This document shows, one piece after another, positions 46,774 to 55,580 of a DNA stretch of 64,000 nt. Position 1 is the stretch's first letter. Each line of letters starts with the position of its first letter. The notes beneath the pieces are model-generated. The model saw nothing but the letters and a program-made list of their open reading frames with translations. It had not been told where the DNA came from and did no database searches. This DNA comes from Stagnimonas sp965279705 (GTDB lineage Bacteria; Pseudomonadota; Gammaproteobacteria; Nevskiales; Nevskiaceae): NCBI GenBank assembly GCA_965279705.1, contig OZ257257.1:1488001-1552000 (forward strand), read 5' to 3'. The position numbers and the translations under genes were made by a program.

Positions 46774-46798
46774 CCGATTGCCGCAGTGCAGCAATCGG
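46774..46798 (+). terminator. Hairpin after the LuxR regulator gene
   Basis: CCGATTGC (46774-46781) pairs with GCAATCGG (46791-46798) around a 9-nt loop, nine bases after the regulator stop. No T-run follows, so it is at best a weak terminator. It separates the regulator from the RND operon promoter. Confidence 0.45.
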
Positions 46799-46811
46799 GA
46801 ACAGGGCCGAG

Positions 46812-46829
46812 AACTACCCGTTCGTGTAG
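46812..46829 (+). promoter_or_regulatory. Dyad AACTACCC-N6-GTAG upstream of the RND operon
   Basis: AACTACCC (46812-46819), six bases, then GTAG (46826-46829); CTAC and GTAG form a short dyad. The same element recurs at 59975-59992 before the carboxylase operon. An AT-rich, -10-like stretch (CAATAAATA, from ~46864) lies about 35 bases downstream, a spacing close to that of the other copy. It is a candidate site for the neighbouring LAL regulator. Confidence 0.5.
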
Positions 46830-46946
46830 TGCGGATGGTCTGCCAGCAGCATTTAATCGATCTCAATAAATAGCGACGTTCGTTTCACGCCAAGCCTCGC
46901 TGGCTGGTGGAAACAGAGCGACCGGAGATTGTTGCTGGAGGACGAG

Positions 46947-46991
46947 ATGAATCTTGTGAACGATGCGCCGCACAGCGCGGGGGCACCATGA
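46947..46991 (+). CDS. 14-codon leader ORF coupled to the first RND gene
   Basis: ATG at 46947 follows GGAGGACGAG, a stronger ribosome site than the RND gene itself has. The frame reads MNLVNDAPHSAGAP and stops at TGA 46989-46991, overlapping the RND ATG (ATGA). Such a mini-cistron could deliver ribosomes to the RND start by coupling. The peptide has no obvious function of its own. Confidence 0.5.
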   Translation: MNLVNDAPHSAGAP

Positions 46992-49459
46992 CGCCTGCTG
47001 AATCCGAAAAGGGCGTTGCGCTGTCGATGCGCTTCCGCATGGCGGGCTGGGTGATGCGCCATCGCGCCGTCACCTGGGCGATCTTCGCCATCATCACGGC
47101 CTTCTTCGCGGTGGGTCTGCGCAATGTCGAGTTGAAGACCATCTTCAGCGACCTGCTGCCGGAGGACGACCCCTTCGTGCAGGTGTTCAAGGACCATCCC
47201 AATTTCGGCAACCCGCTCACCATCACGGTGATGGTCAAGCGCAAGAATGGGGACATCTACAACCCCGAAACGCTCGACAAGGTGTGGAAGCTCACCCGCG
47301 ACATCGACCTCGCACCTGGCGTCGATCACGACCAGATCCTGTCGATCTCCACCGAGAAGGCGCGCTACGCCGAGGCCACACCCTTCGGCATCGACATGCG
47401 TCCGCTCATGGGCGATTTCGTGCCCAAGACGCCGGAGGAGATTGCCGATTTTCGCACCCGCGTCGATAAATCCCCTGGCGCGCGCACCTTCCTGATCTCG
47501 GGCGACAACACCGCCACGCTCATCAACGCTACTTTCATCGAGGCGCGTCTCGATTACGGCGAAGCCTTCAAGTTCGTGCAGGATCTGGTCGAGAAAAACC
47601 GCGATGCCGATCACGACATCTTTCTCGCCGGGCAGCCCGCGCTCACCGGCTGGGTCTATCACCTCGAATCGCAGATGTTCGGCATCTTCGCCGTCACGCT
47701 CGGCGCGCTGGTGCTGTTCCTCGTGCTCTACATGCGCAACGTCGTCGGCGTGGTCACGCCCATCGTCACCAGCATGGTCGCAGCGATCTGGGGCTTTGGC
47801 CTGACCGGCTGGCTCAAATCGCCGATCGAACCGCTGCTGATGATCGTGCCGCTGCTGCTGGTGGCGCGCTCGTTCTCGCACTGCGTGCAATTCACCGAGC
47901 GCTACTACGAGATCTACGCCGAAGTGAAAGACCGTGTGAAGGCGGCCGAGATCACCATGGGCGTGATGATGGCGCCGTCGGTGCTGGGCATCTTCACCGA
48001 CATCGTCGGCATCTTCATCATCGCCATCGCGCCGATACCGGCGATGGATCGCTTCGCGATGTTCTGCGGCTGGTGGGCGGTGTGGCTCATCCCGACCGGC
48101 GTGGTACTCATCTCGCTGCTGCTGGCGTCGCTGCCGGCACCGGGCAACGTCGATCAACTGGTGGGCAAGAACGGTAATGTCTCGGGCTTTCAGGCCTTTC
48201 TCAAGAAACTACTCGCCGGCGTTGCGCGCATCACCTATGGCAAGCCCGCGCGCATCACCAGCGTCATCGTCATCGTGGCTTCGCTGGCAGCCGTCTACAC
48301 CGCACTGCAGATCAAGATCGGCAACCCCGTGGAAGGCAGCAGCCTCTTGTGGGAGGACTCCGAATACAACCAGGCGGTGCGGGCAATCAACAGCCATTTC
48401 CCCGGCGTGAACACGCTGGAGATCGTGCTGGAGGCGAAGGATCAGCTGAGCCCAAGCCGTGTCGCGCGGCAGGCCGACACCGCCAATACCCGCGCGGCGC
48501 TGCAACACATCATGGAGAGCGGTGCGCAGCCACCCCGCGCGACGCTGTCGTTCACCGACTACATCATGGAGGCCAACCGGCTGATGGCCGGCGGCGACCC
48601 CAAGTGGCTGCCGGTGGACCCGACCGACTACGCGACCAATGCGGCGTCTGCCATCACGATGGTGGGTTCGAGCCCCAAGGCCTACTCGCACGTGATGAAC
48701 TTCGAGCAGCAGAACTCGACCGTCTCGCTTTGGTACAAGGACAACAAGCAGGAGACCGTCGATGCCGCGCTGGCCGCAGCAAAAGCCGCGGTCGATCAGG
48801 TCGGCATCGACCACGCCAATTTCACCGTGCGGCTTGGCACCGGCACCATCGCTTTGCAGCAGGCGATGAACAATGTAGTGAAGCGCTACCACTGGGTGGT
48901 GATCGGGCTGTTGAACCTCGTCATCCTGCTCGGATGCAGCTACGCCTACAAGTCCTTCGTCGCGGGCTTTCTGCTGCTGGTGCCGGTGAACTTAAGCAAT
49001 TTCAGTCTCAACGCCACCATGCACTTGCTGGGCATCGGTCTCGACATCAATGCCCTGATGGTCGCGGCGATCGGTGTCGGGGTCGGCATCGACTACGGCA
49101 TCTATCTGCTCTCGCGCATCTGCGAGGAGTACCACGCCCGCAACGAGGACTGGGGTGAGGCGATCACCGCCGCACTCACCACCACCGGCAAGGCGATTCT
49201 GTTCACGGCGACGATCATGCTGGTCAGCATCGTGCCCTGGTATTTCCTGAGCGAGCTGAAGTTCATGGCCGACATGGGCCTGCTGCTCACACTCGTGATG
49301 CTCATCAACATGGTGCTCTCGCTGGTAGTCCTTCCGCTGCTGGTGTGGGTGGTCAAGCCGCGCTTCGTGGCACGCAAGGATCTGCTGGTGGGCGAGGGCG
49401 TTGACCTCTCGCTGTTCACGGCAGCGGCCCCCAAGCCATTGCTGGTGGGTGCGACATGA
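46988..49459 (+). CDS. RND/MMPL-family inner-membrane transporter (copy 1)
   Basis: An 823-residue transporter of the MMPL/hopanoid-transporter branch of RND proteins. The first helix (VTWAIFAIITAFFAVGL) is followed by a periplasmic domain with TIFSDLLPEDDPFVQVFKDH, then a helical bundle near FGIFAVTLGALVLFLVLYMR. The second half repeats the plan and carries the signature GVGVGIDYGIYLLSRICEEY. There is no membrane-fusion or TolC partner beside it, so it differs from drug-efflux RNDs. It likely moves lipids or hydrophobic molecules out of the membrane. The start at 46988 is set by the leader-ORF overlap. A close paralogue ends the operon. Confidence 0.9.
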   Translation: MTPAESEKGVALSMRFRMAGWVMRHRAVTWAIFAIITAFFAVGLRNVELKTIFSDLLPEDDPFVQVFKDHPNFGNPLTITVMVKRKNGDIYNPETLDKVWKLTRDIDLAPGVDHDQILSISTEKARYAEATPFGIDMRPLMGDFVPKTPEEIADFRTRVDKSPGARTFLISGDNTATLINATFIEARLDYGEAFKFVQDLVEKNRDADHDIFLAGQPALTGWVYHLESQMFGIFAVTLGALVLFLVLYMRNVVGVVTPIVTSMVAAIWGFGLTGWLKSPIEPLLMIVPLLLVARSFSHCVQFTERYYEIYAEVKDRVKAAEITMGVMMAPSVLGIFTDIVGIFIIAIAPIPAMDRFAMFCGWWAVWLIPTGVVLISLLLASLPAPGNVDQLVGKNGNVSGFQAFLKKLLAGVARITYGKPARITSVIVIVASLAAVYTALQIKIGNPVEGSSLLWEDSEYNQAVRAINSHFPGVNTLEIVLEAKDQLSPSRVARQADTANTRAALQHIMESGAQPPRATLSFTDYIMEANRLMAGGDPKWLPVDPTDYATNAASAITMVGSSPKAYSHVMNFEQQNSTVSLWYKDNKQETVDAALAAAKAAVDQVGIDHANFTVRLGTGTIALQQAMNNVVKRYHWVVIGLLNLVILLGCSYAYKSFVAGFLLLVPVNLSNFSLNATMHLLGIGLDINALMVAAIGVGVGIDYGIYLLSRICEEYHARNEDWGEAITAALTTTGKAILFTATIMLVSIVPWYFLSELKFMADMGLLLTLVMLINMVLSLVVLPLLVWVVKPRFVARKDLLVGEGVDLSLFTAAAPKPLLVGAT

Positions 49460-49487
49460 GCGGCTCGCACAAACGTTTTTAGACGCT

Positions 49488-49508
49488 GGCACTGCATCAG
49501 GCAGTGCC
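49488..49508 (+). repeat. Intercistronic hairpin before the first DUF1329 gene
   Basis: GGCACTGC (49488-49495) pairs with GCAGTGCC (49501-49508) around a 5-nt loop, in the 106-bp gap after the first RND gene. Without a T-run it is more likely an mRNA processing or stability element than a terminator. Confidence 0.45.
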
Positions 49509-49565
49509 GGTGGATACCCGGTCACAACCTCCGGGATCAAAGGTTGTCGGTGGAGGAGAGAGAAG

Positions 49566-50957
49566 ATGCATATCCGCAAATATGACTTTGATTACGGGCG
49601 CCGCATGCTCTTGCAGAAGGGTGCGGTCGGTGCCGCCGCCGGTGTGCTGGCACCCTTGTGGCCGATGATCGGCAATACGGCCGACAGCACCAAGGCCTAC
49701 CCCGACGAGCTGTTGTCGATCGAGATGTACACCAAGGGCAAGGTCAAGCCCGGTGACACCATCACCAAGGACAACGTCGATCTGGTCAAGGACCTGCTCG
49801 ACCCGGTGGCCTACAAGCAGGTGATGACGATGGGTCGGCGCATCCACATCGTCGAATCCACCAAAGACGTCACCAAGCTGTTCCCCGCCAACTACCTTGC
49901 CGCGACGCTGCGCAACAAGGGCAAGGCCAAGTTCGGGGCCGATGGCAACGTCTACTTCCAGAACGGCGAACCCTGGGGCGGCGGCATGCCGTTCCTCGAT
50001 GCGAAGGACGGCTTGCAGGCCACCGCCAATCTCACGCTGAGCTGGGGTCGTCACGACTACTCGCAGTACGCCGTGCGCGACTGGGACATCGCTCCCGATG
50101 GCAGCCTGTCGTACCAGTACGACTTCGTGTGGTCGGAGCTGAACACCACCGCACGCGAAGACGACAAGGTGTGGAACGGCAAGAAGGAGCTGCTGCGCTA
50201 TCAATCGGTGTGGTTCACCGCGCCGCAGGACACCGCCGGCAGTTCCTTCCTCAACATCTGGAGCTACGACCAGCGCAAGTTCCCCGACCTTTACGGCTAC
50301 TTCCCCGCGTTCAAGCGCGTGCGTCAGTTCCCTACCAACCAGCGCTTCGAGCCACTGGTGCCGGGCATCACCCTGTTCCTCTCCGATGCCTGGGGTGCCG
50401 GCGACCCGATGCTGACCTGGGGCAACTACAAGATCGTCGATCGCAAGCCCATGTTGGGTGCCATCGGTGGCCGCAATTTCATGGGTGGTCGTGGTGGCTT
50501 GATGAACAACCATGAGCGTCCGGTGCATGGTGGCCCGAAGAACCAGACCTTCCACGATGTATGGATGGAGCTGATCCCCGAGTGCATCGTGGTCGATGCT
50601 GAACCGGTGGGTTATCCGCGTGCGCCAGTCGGCAAGAAGCGCACCTGGATCGACGTGCGCAACGGCATGTATGTGGCCTACAACACCTACGACCGTCGCG
50701 GCGAAATCTGGAAATCCTTCGAGCCGCACTACGCCCAGTACGCCAACGAGTTCCAGACCATCAAGGACGAGGGCGGCAAGCCGGCATGGTCGTGGGTGAG
50801 CGTGCTGAGCCACGACATCCAGGCCAACCGCATGAGCCGCTTCGTGCAGGCCAAGGAAGTCACCGGTGGCTACAAGAGCACGTACAACACCAACGGTGTC
50901 GACGTCTACAACAAGTACCTCACCGTCAACGCCATCACGCGCCTCGGCGCGGTCTGA
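49566..50957 (+). CDS. DUF1329 envelope protein (copy 1), Tat-type signal
   Basis: A 463-residue DUF1329 protein, a periplasmic/outer-membrane-associated family thought to have a LolA/LolB-like lipid-binding fold. The N-terminus YGRRMLLQKGAVGAAAG has paired arginines before a hydrophobic stretch, consistent with Tat export. Core family segments include YPDELLSIEMYTKGKVKPGD, RRIHIVESTKDVTKLFP, WRYD-like SYQYDFVWSEL and RVRQFPTNQRFEPLVPG. GGAGGAGAGAAG precedes the ATG at 49566. It lies between the RND gene and the propeller gene. A paralogue lies at 54199-55575. Confidence 0.88.
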   Translation: MHIRKYDFDYGRRMLLQKGAVGAAAGVLAPLWPMIGNTADSTKAYPDELLSIEMYTKGKVKPGDTITKDNVDLVKDLLDPVAYKQVMTMGRRIHIVESTKDVTKLFPANYLAATLRNKGKAKFGADGNVYFQNGEPWGGGMPFLDAKDGLQATANLTLSWGRHDYSQYAVRDWDIAPDGSLSYQYDFVWSELNTTAREDDKVWNGKKELLRYQSVWFTAPQDTAGSSFLNIWSYDQRKFPDLYGYFPAFKRVRQFPTNQRFEPLVPGITLFLSDAWGAGDPMLTWGNYKIVDRKPMLGAIGGRNFMGGRGGLMNNHERPVHGGPKNQTFHDVWMELIPECIVVDAEPVGYPRAPVGKKRTWIDVRNGMYVAYNTYDRRGEIWKSFEPHYAQYANEFQTIKDEGGKPAWSWVSVLSHDIQANRMSRFVQAKEVTGGYKSTYNTNGVDVYNKYLTVNAITRLGAV

Positions 50958-50972
50958 CGCGGCTGCTCGAAC

Positions 50973-50999
50973 CCGGGGCCGTCGCTAAGGCGGCCCCGG
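50973..50999 (+). repeat. GC-rich intercistronic hairpin
   Basis: CCGGGGCCG (50973-50981) pairs with CGGCCCCGG (50991-50999) around a 9-nt loop, between the first DUF1329 gene and the propeller gene. No T-run follows. It could dampen downstream expression or protect the upstream message. Confidence 0.5.
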
Positions 51000-51016
51000 A
51001 CTTGAAGGGAGACACC

Positions 51017-51982
51017 ATGAAGCTTCACCTGTGCAAGTTTTCTGCACTGCTGTTTGCGGGTCTGCTGAGCACCTCGGCGCTGGCTACGGACCCGATTGAA
51101 GTGAAATCGCAGGGCGTTGCCCACGATGCGCTGTTCGCGATTGCTTTCGACGGTGCCAATGGCATCGCCGCCGGTGCACCCGGCAAGATCATGAGTTCCA
51201 CCGACGGCGGCAAAAGCTGGTCGGCGGAAGAGAAGTTTCCAACGCTGCTCGCCATGCTGGGTGCCGACATCAAGGGCCCGCGTGCAATCGCCGTCGGCCA
51301 GATGGGAGCGATCTGCATACGCACTGCGAAGAGCGGCTGGGTCAAGGTCGCCAGTGGCAGCACCGAGCGGCTGATGAACGTGGCGCTCAACCGCAAGGGG
51401 CTGGCGGTCGCTGTCGGCTCTTTCGGTACGGTGCTCAAGTCTGCCGACTACGGCAACAGCTGGGCGCCGGTGGTGGTGGACTTCAAGCCGTTTCTGGGTG
51501 TCGACCAGGTCGAGCAGGGTATTCAGCCGCATTTCTCGGCGGTGAATGTCAGCGAGGACGGGGTCATCACCATTGCCGGCGAGTTCAGTTTGATCCTGCG
51601 TTCCACCGATGGCGGCACCACCTGGACCGAGCTCAACAAGGGTGATGCGGCGATCTTCGCGCTCGAACTGCGCGCCGATGGCATTGGCTACGCAGTAGGG
51701 CAGGACGGCTTGATCCTGCGCACGCGCGATGGCGGTGCGACCTGGGCGCGCGTCACACCCAGCAGCAAGGCCAACCTGCTCGGCGTGCGCTCGGTCGGCA
51801 CGCGCGTGGTGGCCAGTGCCATGCACGACATGCTGGTCAGCAGCGACGACGGCGAAAGCTGGCAGAGCGTGGCCTCGCCCGATGTTCAAGCGGGCTGGTA
51901 CAGCGGCGTCAGCGTTACCGACGATCGCTTCCTGGCCGTGGGCTTCACCGGCCGCATCGTTCAGGTGATGGCGGCGAAGTAA
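51017..51982 (+). CDS. YCF48/BNR-type beta-propeller periplasmic protein
   Basis: A 321-residue exported protein with Sec signal KFSALLFAGLLSTSALA. Five Asp-box motifs mark propeller blades: SSTDGGKSW, KSADYGNSW, RSTDGGTTW, RTRDGGATW and SSDDGESW. It is related to the photosystem II assembly factor YCF48 and sialidase-type propellers, but no catalytic residues are visible, so it is probably an assembly or binding factor. In proteobacteria such propellers recur beside DUF1302/DUF1329/RND genes. GAAGGGAG lies before the ATG at 51017. It sits in the centre of the mirror-like operon. Confidence 0.88.
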   Translation: MKLHLCKFSALLFAGLLSTSALATDPIEVKSQGVAHDALFAIAFDGANGIAAGAPGKIMSSTDGGKSWSAEEKFPTLLAMLGADIKGPRAIAVGQMGAICIRTAKSGWVKVASGSTERLMNVALNRKGLAVAVGSFGTVLKSADYGNSWAPVVVDFKPFLGVDQVEQGIQPHFSAVNVSEDGVITIAGEFSLILRSTDGGTTWTELNKGDAAIFALELRADGIGYAVGQDGLILRTRDGGATWARVTPSSKANLLGVRSVGTRVVASAMHDMLVSSDDGESWQSVASPDVQAGWYSGVSVTDDRFLAVGFTGRIVQVMAAK

Positions 51983-52060
51983 GGCTTCAACGGTTTGTTT
52001 CGAGCGCAAGGTGGCTTCAATAAAACACCGGCGGTGTGGCACCAAAAGGAGAGAAATCAA

Positions 52061-54199
52061 ATGACAAGGAAGATGCTTGGTTTGCCGGCGCTCGTTGCCG
52101 TGCTGCTATTGACCGCCAGTGGAGTGACAAGGGCGCAGGAAGAATCGGGTTCGACGGAGATCAAGCCCGGTTTCATCCGCAGTTTCATGCCGGATTTCGA
52201 TATCAGCGTCGGCGGTTTCGTGCGCATCGAGAACGCGGTATCGACCACCGACGAGGGCAACCCCAACAACCAGCGCAGCAATGATTTCAACGAACGCCCG
52301 CAGGCACGGCAGGCCTTTGTGCCGCCGGGTTATGTGCCGGCGGTTTTGAATGGTGTCGGGCTGTGCGGCGTGCTGGGCCAGCTGTGCAACTTGCCGCAGG
52401 CGGCGGTTTCAAGCTGGACCTCCTTGCCTTTCCCCACCTTGCTGGCCGCCGATGCCGCCTCACCGGGTGTGCGCGGCACCTTCAACTCCAACCCCAGTGG
52501 TCAGCTCACCGGTCAGCCGTTTCGTCGCTCGGACGACATCATCAATTTCCAGATCCTGCGCGCGGAGCTGGAAACCGGCATCAAGTTCACCCAGAACCTG
52601 AGCCTGATCGCGCGCCTGCGCGGCATCTACGACCCGACGCTGTTCTACAAGGAGTTCGATGCCAACTCCACCAACAACATCATTACCACCGGCGGCGGTG
52701 GCATCGTCGGTGGTGAGCAGCGTCTGTATGGCGGCAAGCCCGACTACTTCAACTACATCGTCGAGGGCGGCAAGAAGCCGAACCCCTTGGAGTGGACCGG
52801 CCGCGATTACCAGGTCTACTTCCCGGCGCTGATCCTCGACTACAACCGCGGCCCGGTGAACCTCCGCATCGGCAACCAGCAGATCGCCTGGGGCCAGGCC
52901 CTGTTCTATCGCGTGTTCGATGTGGTCGATGGCCTCGATCTGCGCCGCCACCTGGTGCTCGACTACGCGCAGGAGGAATACGCCGACGAGCGCGTACCGG
53001 CGCTGGGTATCCGCACCAGCTGGCAGGTCAACGAGGAGCTGTTGTTCGACAGCTTCGTGCAGAAGTTTCAGCCCAGCATCTATCCCAATCCCAACACCCC
53101 GTACAACGTCATCCCCAGCCAGTTCACCGTGCACGACCTCTACGTGCAGGGCAACTACGACGACAAGGTCAACTTCGGCCTGCGCTTCAAGGGTAATTAC
53201 GGACAGTGGGGTTTTCAGGCCGCCGGCGTGCGGCGCTACAACCCGGACGGCGTGTTCCGCTGGACCAAATCCGGTGTCGACCGCGACCTGCCGTGTGCCA
53301 ACACCACCGACAATACGCTGGCCTGCCGCGTGGAGCTGACCTTGCAGACCTATGGTCAGCGCTCGGGCGCGCTGTTTGCCAACAGTGCCTTCGAGGCGTC
53401 ACCGGGCGGCGTCTATTCGGCGCAGGAGTGGTTCAGCTATGCAGCCCAGGCACGACTCAACGCGGTGGAAGGGCTGAATGCTTCCATCACCGAGTTCCCC
53501 GCCACCACACAGCTCTACGCCACGCCGGTCAACACGGTTGAGGAGGCCTACAACGAGCTCAACACCTTCTTCATCGCCTCGGGCGGCGCGCTGCGCGGCC
53601 ACATCGCGCGCGAGTACTTCAAGGAAGACGTGATCTCGCTCGGTGCAAGCTACGTGGTCGAGGGCGAGCCGGGCGGCATCTTCGACCAGCTCATCATCAA
53701 TCTCGAACACGCCTATACGCACAACCGCACCTTCACGGCGCCATCGCTGTCGCGCAACTACGTGCGCACCAACACCAATGTCACGGCGCTGGTGATGGAG
53801 AAGTACTACCGCTTCACGCAGGCCTTCCCCGCCACCTACTTCGTCTACCAGTTCATGTATCGGGACAAGGACGATCTCTTCGGTCGCCTGCTCGATGGCT
53901 ACGGCGGCAGCGAGACCAAGGCCGCCGATGGCGTAAGCAATGCGATGTATCACGTCATCGCCATGCAGCAGCCTTTCCCGCAGGACATCTTCCGTGCCGG
54001 CTTCGCCCTGCTGGTGGACCCGCGCGGCAGCCTGCTGGTGCAGCCGGGCATTCGCTGGAAGTACAACAGCGCACTGACCTTCGAGGCCTTCTATACCCAC
54101 ATCGAAGGTTCGCTGGGCGGGGCCAACCCCAACAACACCCTGCTCTCGACGGTGGGCTTCGCCGACGAGGCCACCGTGCGTCTCACCTTCCAGTTCTGA
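52061..54199 (+). CDS. DUF1302 outer-membrane protein
   Basis: A 712-residue protein of the DUF1302 family. The signal peptide is LPALVAVLLLTASGVTRAQ. The mature start (FIRSFMPDFDISVGGFVRIE) and many alternating aromatic strands (GRDYQVYFPALILDYN, RIGNQQIAWGQALFYRVFDV, the C-terminal VGFADEATVRLTFQF ending in Phe) fit an outer-membrane beta-barrel. It is the only clear outer-membrane component of the cluster. AAAAGGAG precedes the ATG, and the stop overlaps the next ATG (TGATG). The transported compound is unknown. Confidence 0.9.
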   Translation: MTRKMLGLPALVAVLLLTASGVTRAQEESGSTEIKPGFIRSFMPDFDISVGGFVRIENAVSTTDEGNPNNQRSNDFNERPQARQAFVPPGYVPAVLNGVGLCGVLGQLCNLPQAAVSSWTSLPFPTLLAADAASPGVRGTFNSNPSGQLTGQPFRRSDDIINFQILRAELETGIKFTQNLSLIARLRGIYDPTLFYKEFDANSTNNIITTGGGGIVGGEQRLYGGKPDYFNYIVEGGKKPNPLEWTGRDYQVYFPALILDYNRGPVNLRIGNQQIAWGQALFYRVFDVVDGLDLRRHLVLDYAQEEYADERVPALGIRTSWQVNEELLFDSFVQKFQPSIYPNPNTPYNVIPSQFTVHDLYVQGNYDDKVNFGLRFKGNYGQWGFQAAGVRRYNPDGVFRWTKSGVDRDLPCANTTDNTLACRVELTLQTYGQRSGALFANSAFEASPGGVYSAQEWFSYAAQARLNAVEGLNASITEFPATTQLYATPVNTVEEAYNELNTFFIASGGALRGHIAREYFKEDVISLGASYVVEGEPGGIFDQLIINLEHAYTHNRTFTAPSLSRNYVRTNTNVTALVMEKYYRFTQAFPATYFVYQFMYRDKDDLFGRLLDGYGGSETKAADGVSNAMYHVIAMQQPFPQDIFRAGFALLVDPRGSLLVQPGIRWKYNSALTFEAFYTHIEGSLGGANPNNTLLSTVGFADEATVRLTFQF

Positions 54200-55575
54200 T
54201 GCGCCTGCTCCGCTACGGCACCGATTTCAGCCGCCGCGAGTTTCTCGCCAGGCTGGGCACCGGCGCCGGTGCGGGATTGCTGCTGCCGCTGTGGCCGACC
54301 ATCGCGGCGACGGGCGACATCAGCAAGGCGTACCCGGACGAGCTGCTTTCCATCGAGGGCTATACCAAGGGCAAGATCAGCACCGGCGGCGAGATCAACG
54401 CCGGCAACGTCGAGCTGGTGAAAGACCTGCTGGAGCCGGTGCGCTACGAGCAGATCGTGAAGCACGGCCGCAAGCTGAAAGTGGCGAAGACCACCACCGA
54501 CGTGATGAAGCTCTCGCCCTGGGAGTACATCGAGGCCACGCTCAAGAACGCGGGCAAGGGCCGCTTCGATGCCAAGGGCAATGTCGTCACGGCCGACGGC
54601 AAGCCCTGGATCGGCGGCAATCCATTCCCCGATGCCAAGACCGGCATCGAGCTGTTTGCCGGCCAGACCCTGAGCTGGGGTCGGCACGATGCCTCGTTCT
54701 ACGCCATCAAGATTTCGACTGTCGATCTCGCGGGTGATGTGAAGTTTCGCTACGACGCCGGCTGGGCCGAGATGTCACCGGTCGCACGCGTCACGCTCGA
54801 CCCCAAGCCGTACTGGACCGGCCACAGCGACAAACTGCGCTTCCAGTCGGTGTTCTTCATGTCGCCGCAGAACTTTCGCGGCACCTCGTTTCTCAACATC
54901 TGGGACTACGACCACTCGACGTTCCCCATCCTCTACGGCTACGTCGCCGAGTTCCGTCGCATCCGCCAGTTCCCGACCGACCAGCGCTTCGAGCCGCTGG
55001 TGCCGGGCACCTCGCTGTTTTTGAGCGATGCCTGGGCGGCAGGCGACCCGCTCAACACCTGGGGCAACTACAAGATCATCGGCCGTGGCCCGTTTCTGGC
55101 CGGTGTCAGCGGCGGCTGGAACGCCGATCATCCCAACTGGGAGCACAAGACCCACGGCGGGCCGAAGGGCACGATGTTTTGGGACACGACGGTGGAGCTG
55201 GTGCCGGAGGCGGTCATCGTCGAAGCCGAGCCGGTGAAGTTTCCGCGCGCGCCGATCAGCAAGAAGCGCGTCTGGTTCGACGCCCGTAACCAGACCGTGA
55301 TTGGCATGGTGACCTACGACCGCAAGGGCCTGCCGTACCGCTCCTTCGACGGGGCCTACAGCCTCTACGAATCGGGCAGCCGGAAGGTGATGGATGGCAA
55401 GCATCCGTATTGGAGCTGGGCGCATGTGCACGCCAGCGATGCGCAGACCGGTGCCATCACGCGGCTGGAGCAGGTGAAGGAGCTGGAGACCGTGCATCGC
55501 AGCGGCGCGAACGACCCCAAGATGTACGAGCGCTATCTGACCCAATCGGCGTTGATGCGCCTCGGCGCGGCATAA
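54199..55575 (+). CDS. DUF1329 envelope protein (copy 2), Tat signal
   Basis: A 458-residue paralogue of the DUF1329 protein at 49566. Shared blocks are YPDELLSIEGYTKGKIS, ELVKDLLEPVRYEQIV, LSWGRHDASFYAIKIS, RIRQFPTDQRFEPLVPGTS and WGNYKIIGRGP. The N-terminus FSRREFLARLGTGAGAG is a classic twin-arginine signal, so export is in folded form. Its ATG overlaps the DUF1302 stop by one base, and the second RND gene begins five bases after its own stop. Tight coupling to both suggests a physical complex. Confidence 0.9.
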   Translation: MRLLRYGTDFSRREFLARLGTGAGAGLLLPLWPTIAATGDISKAYPDELLSIEGYTKGKISTGGEINAGNVELVKDLLEPVRYEQIVKHGRKLKVAKTTTDVMKLSPWEYIEATLKNAGKGRFDAKGNVVTADGKPWIGGNPFPDAKTGIELFAGQTLSWGRHDASFYAIKISTVDLAGDVKFRYDAGWAEMSPVARVTLDPKPYWTGHSDKLRFQSVFFMSPQNFRGTSFLNIWDYDHSTFPILYGYVAEFRRIRQFPTDQRFEPLVPGTSLFLSDAWAAGDPLNTWGNYKIIGRGPFLAGVSGGWNADHPNWEHKTHGGPKGTMFWDTTVELVPEAVIVEAEPVKFPRAPISKKRVWFDARNQTVIGMVTYDRKGLPYRSFDGAYSLYESGSRKVMDGKHPYWSWAHVHASDAQTGAITRLEQVKELETVHRSGANDPKMYERYLTQSALMRLGAA

Positions 55576-55580
55576 AACGG

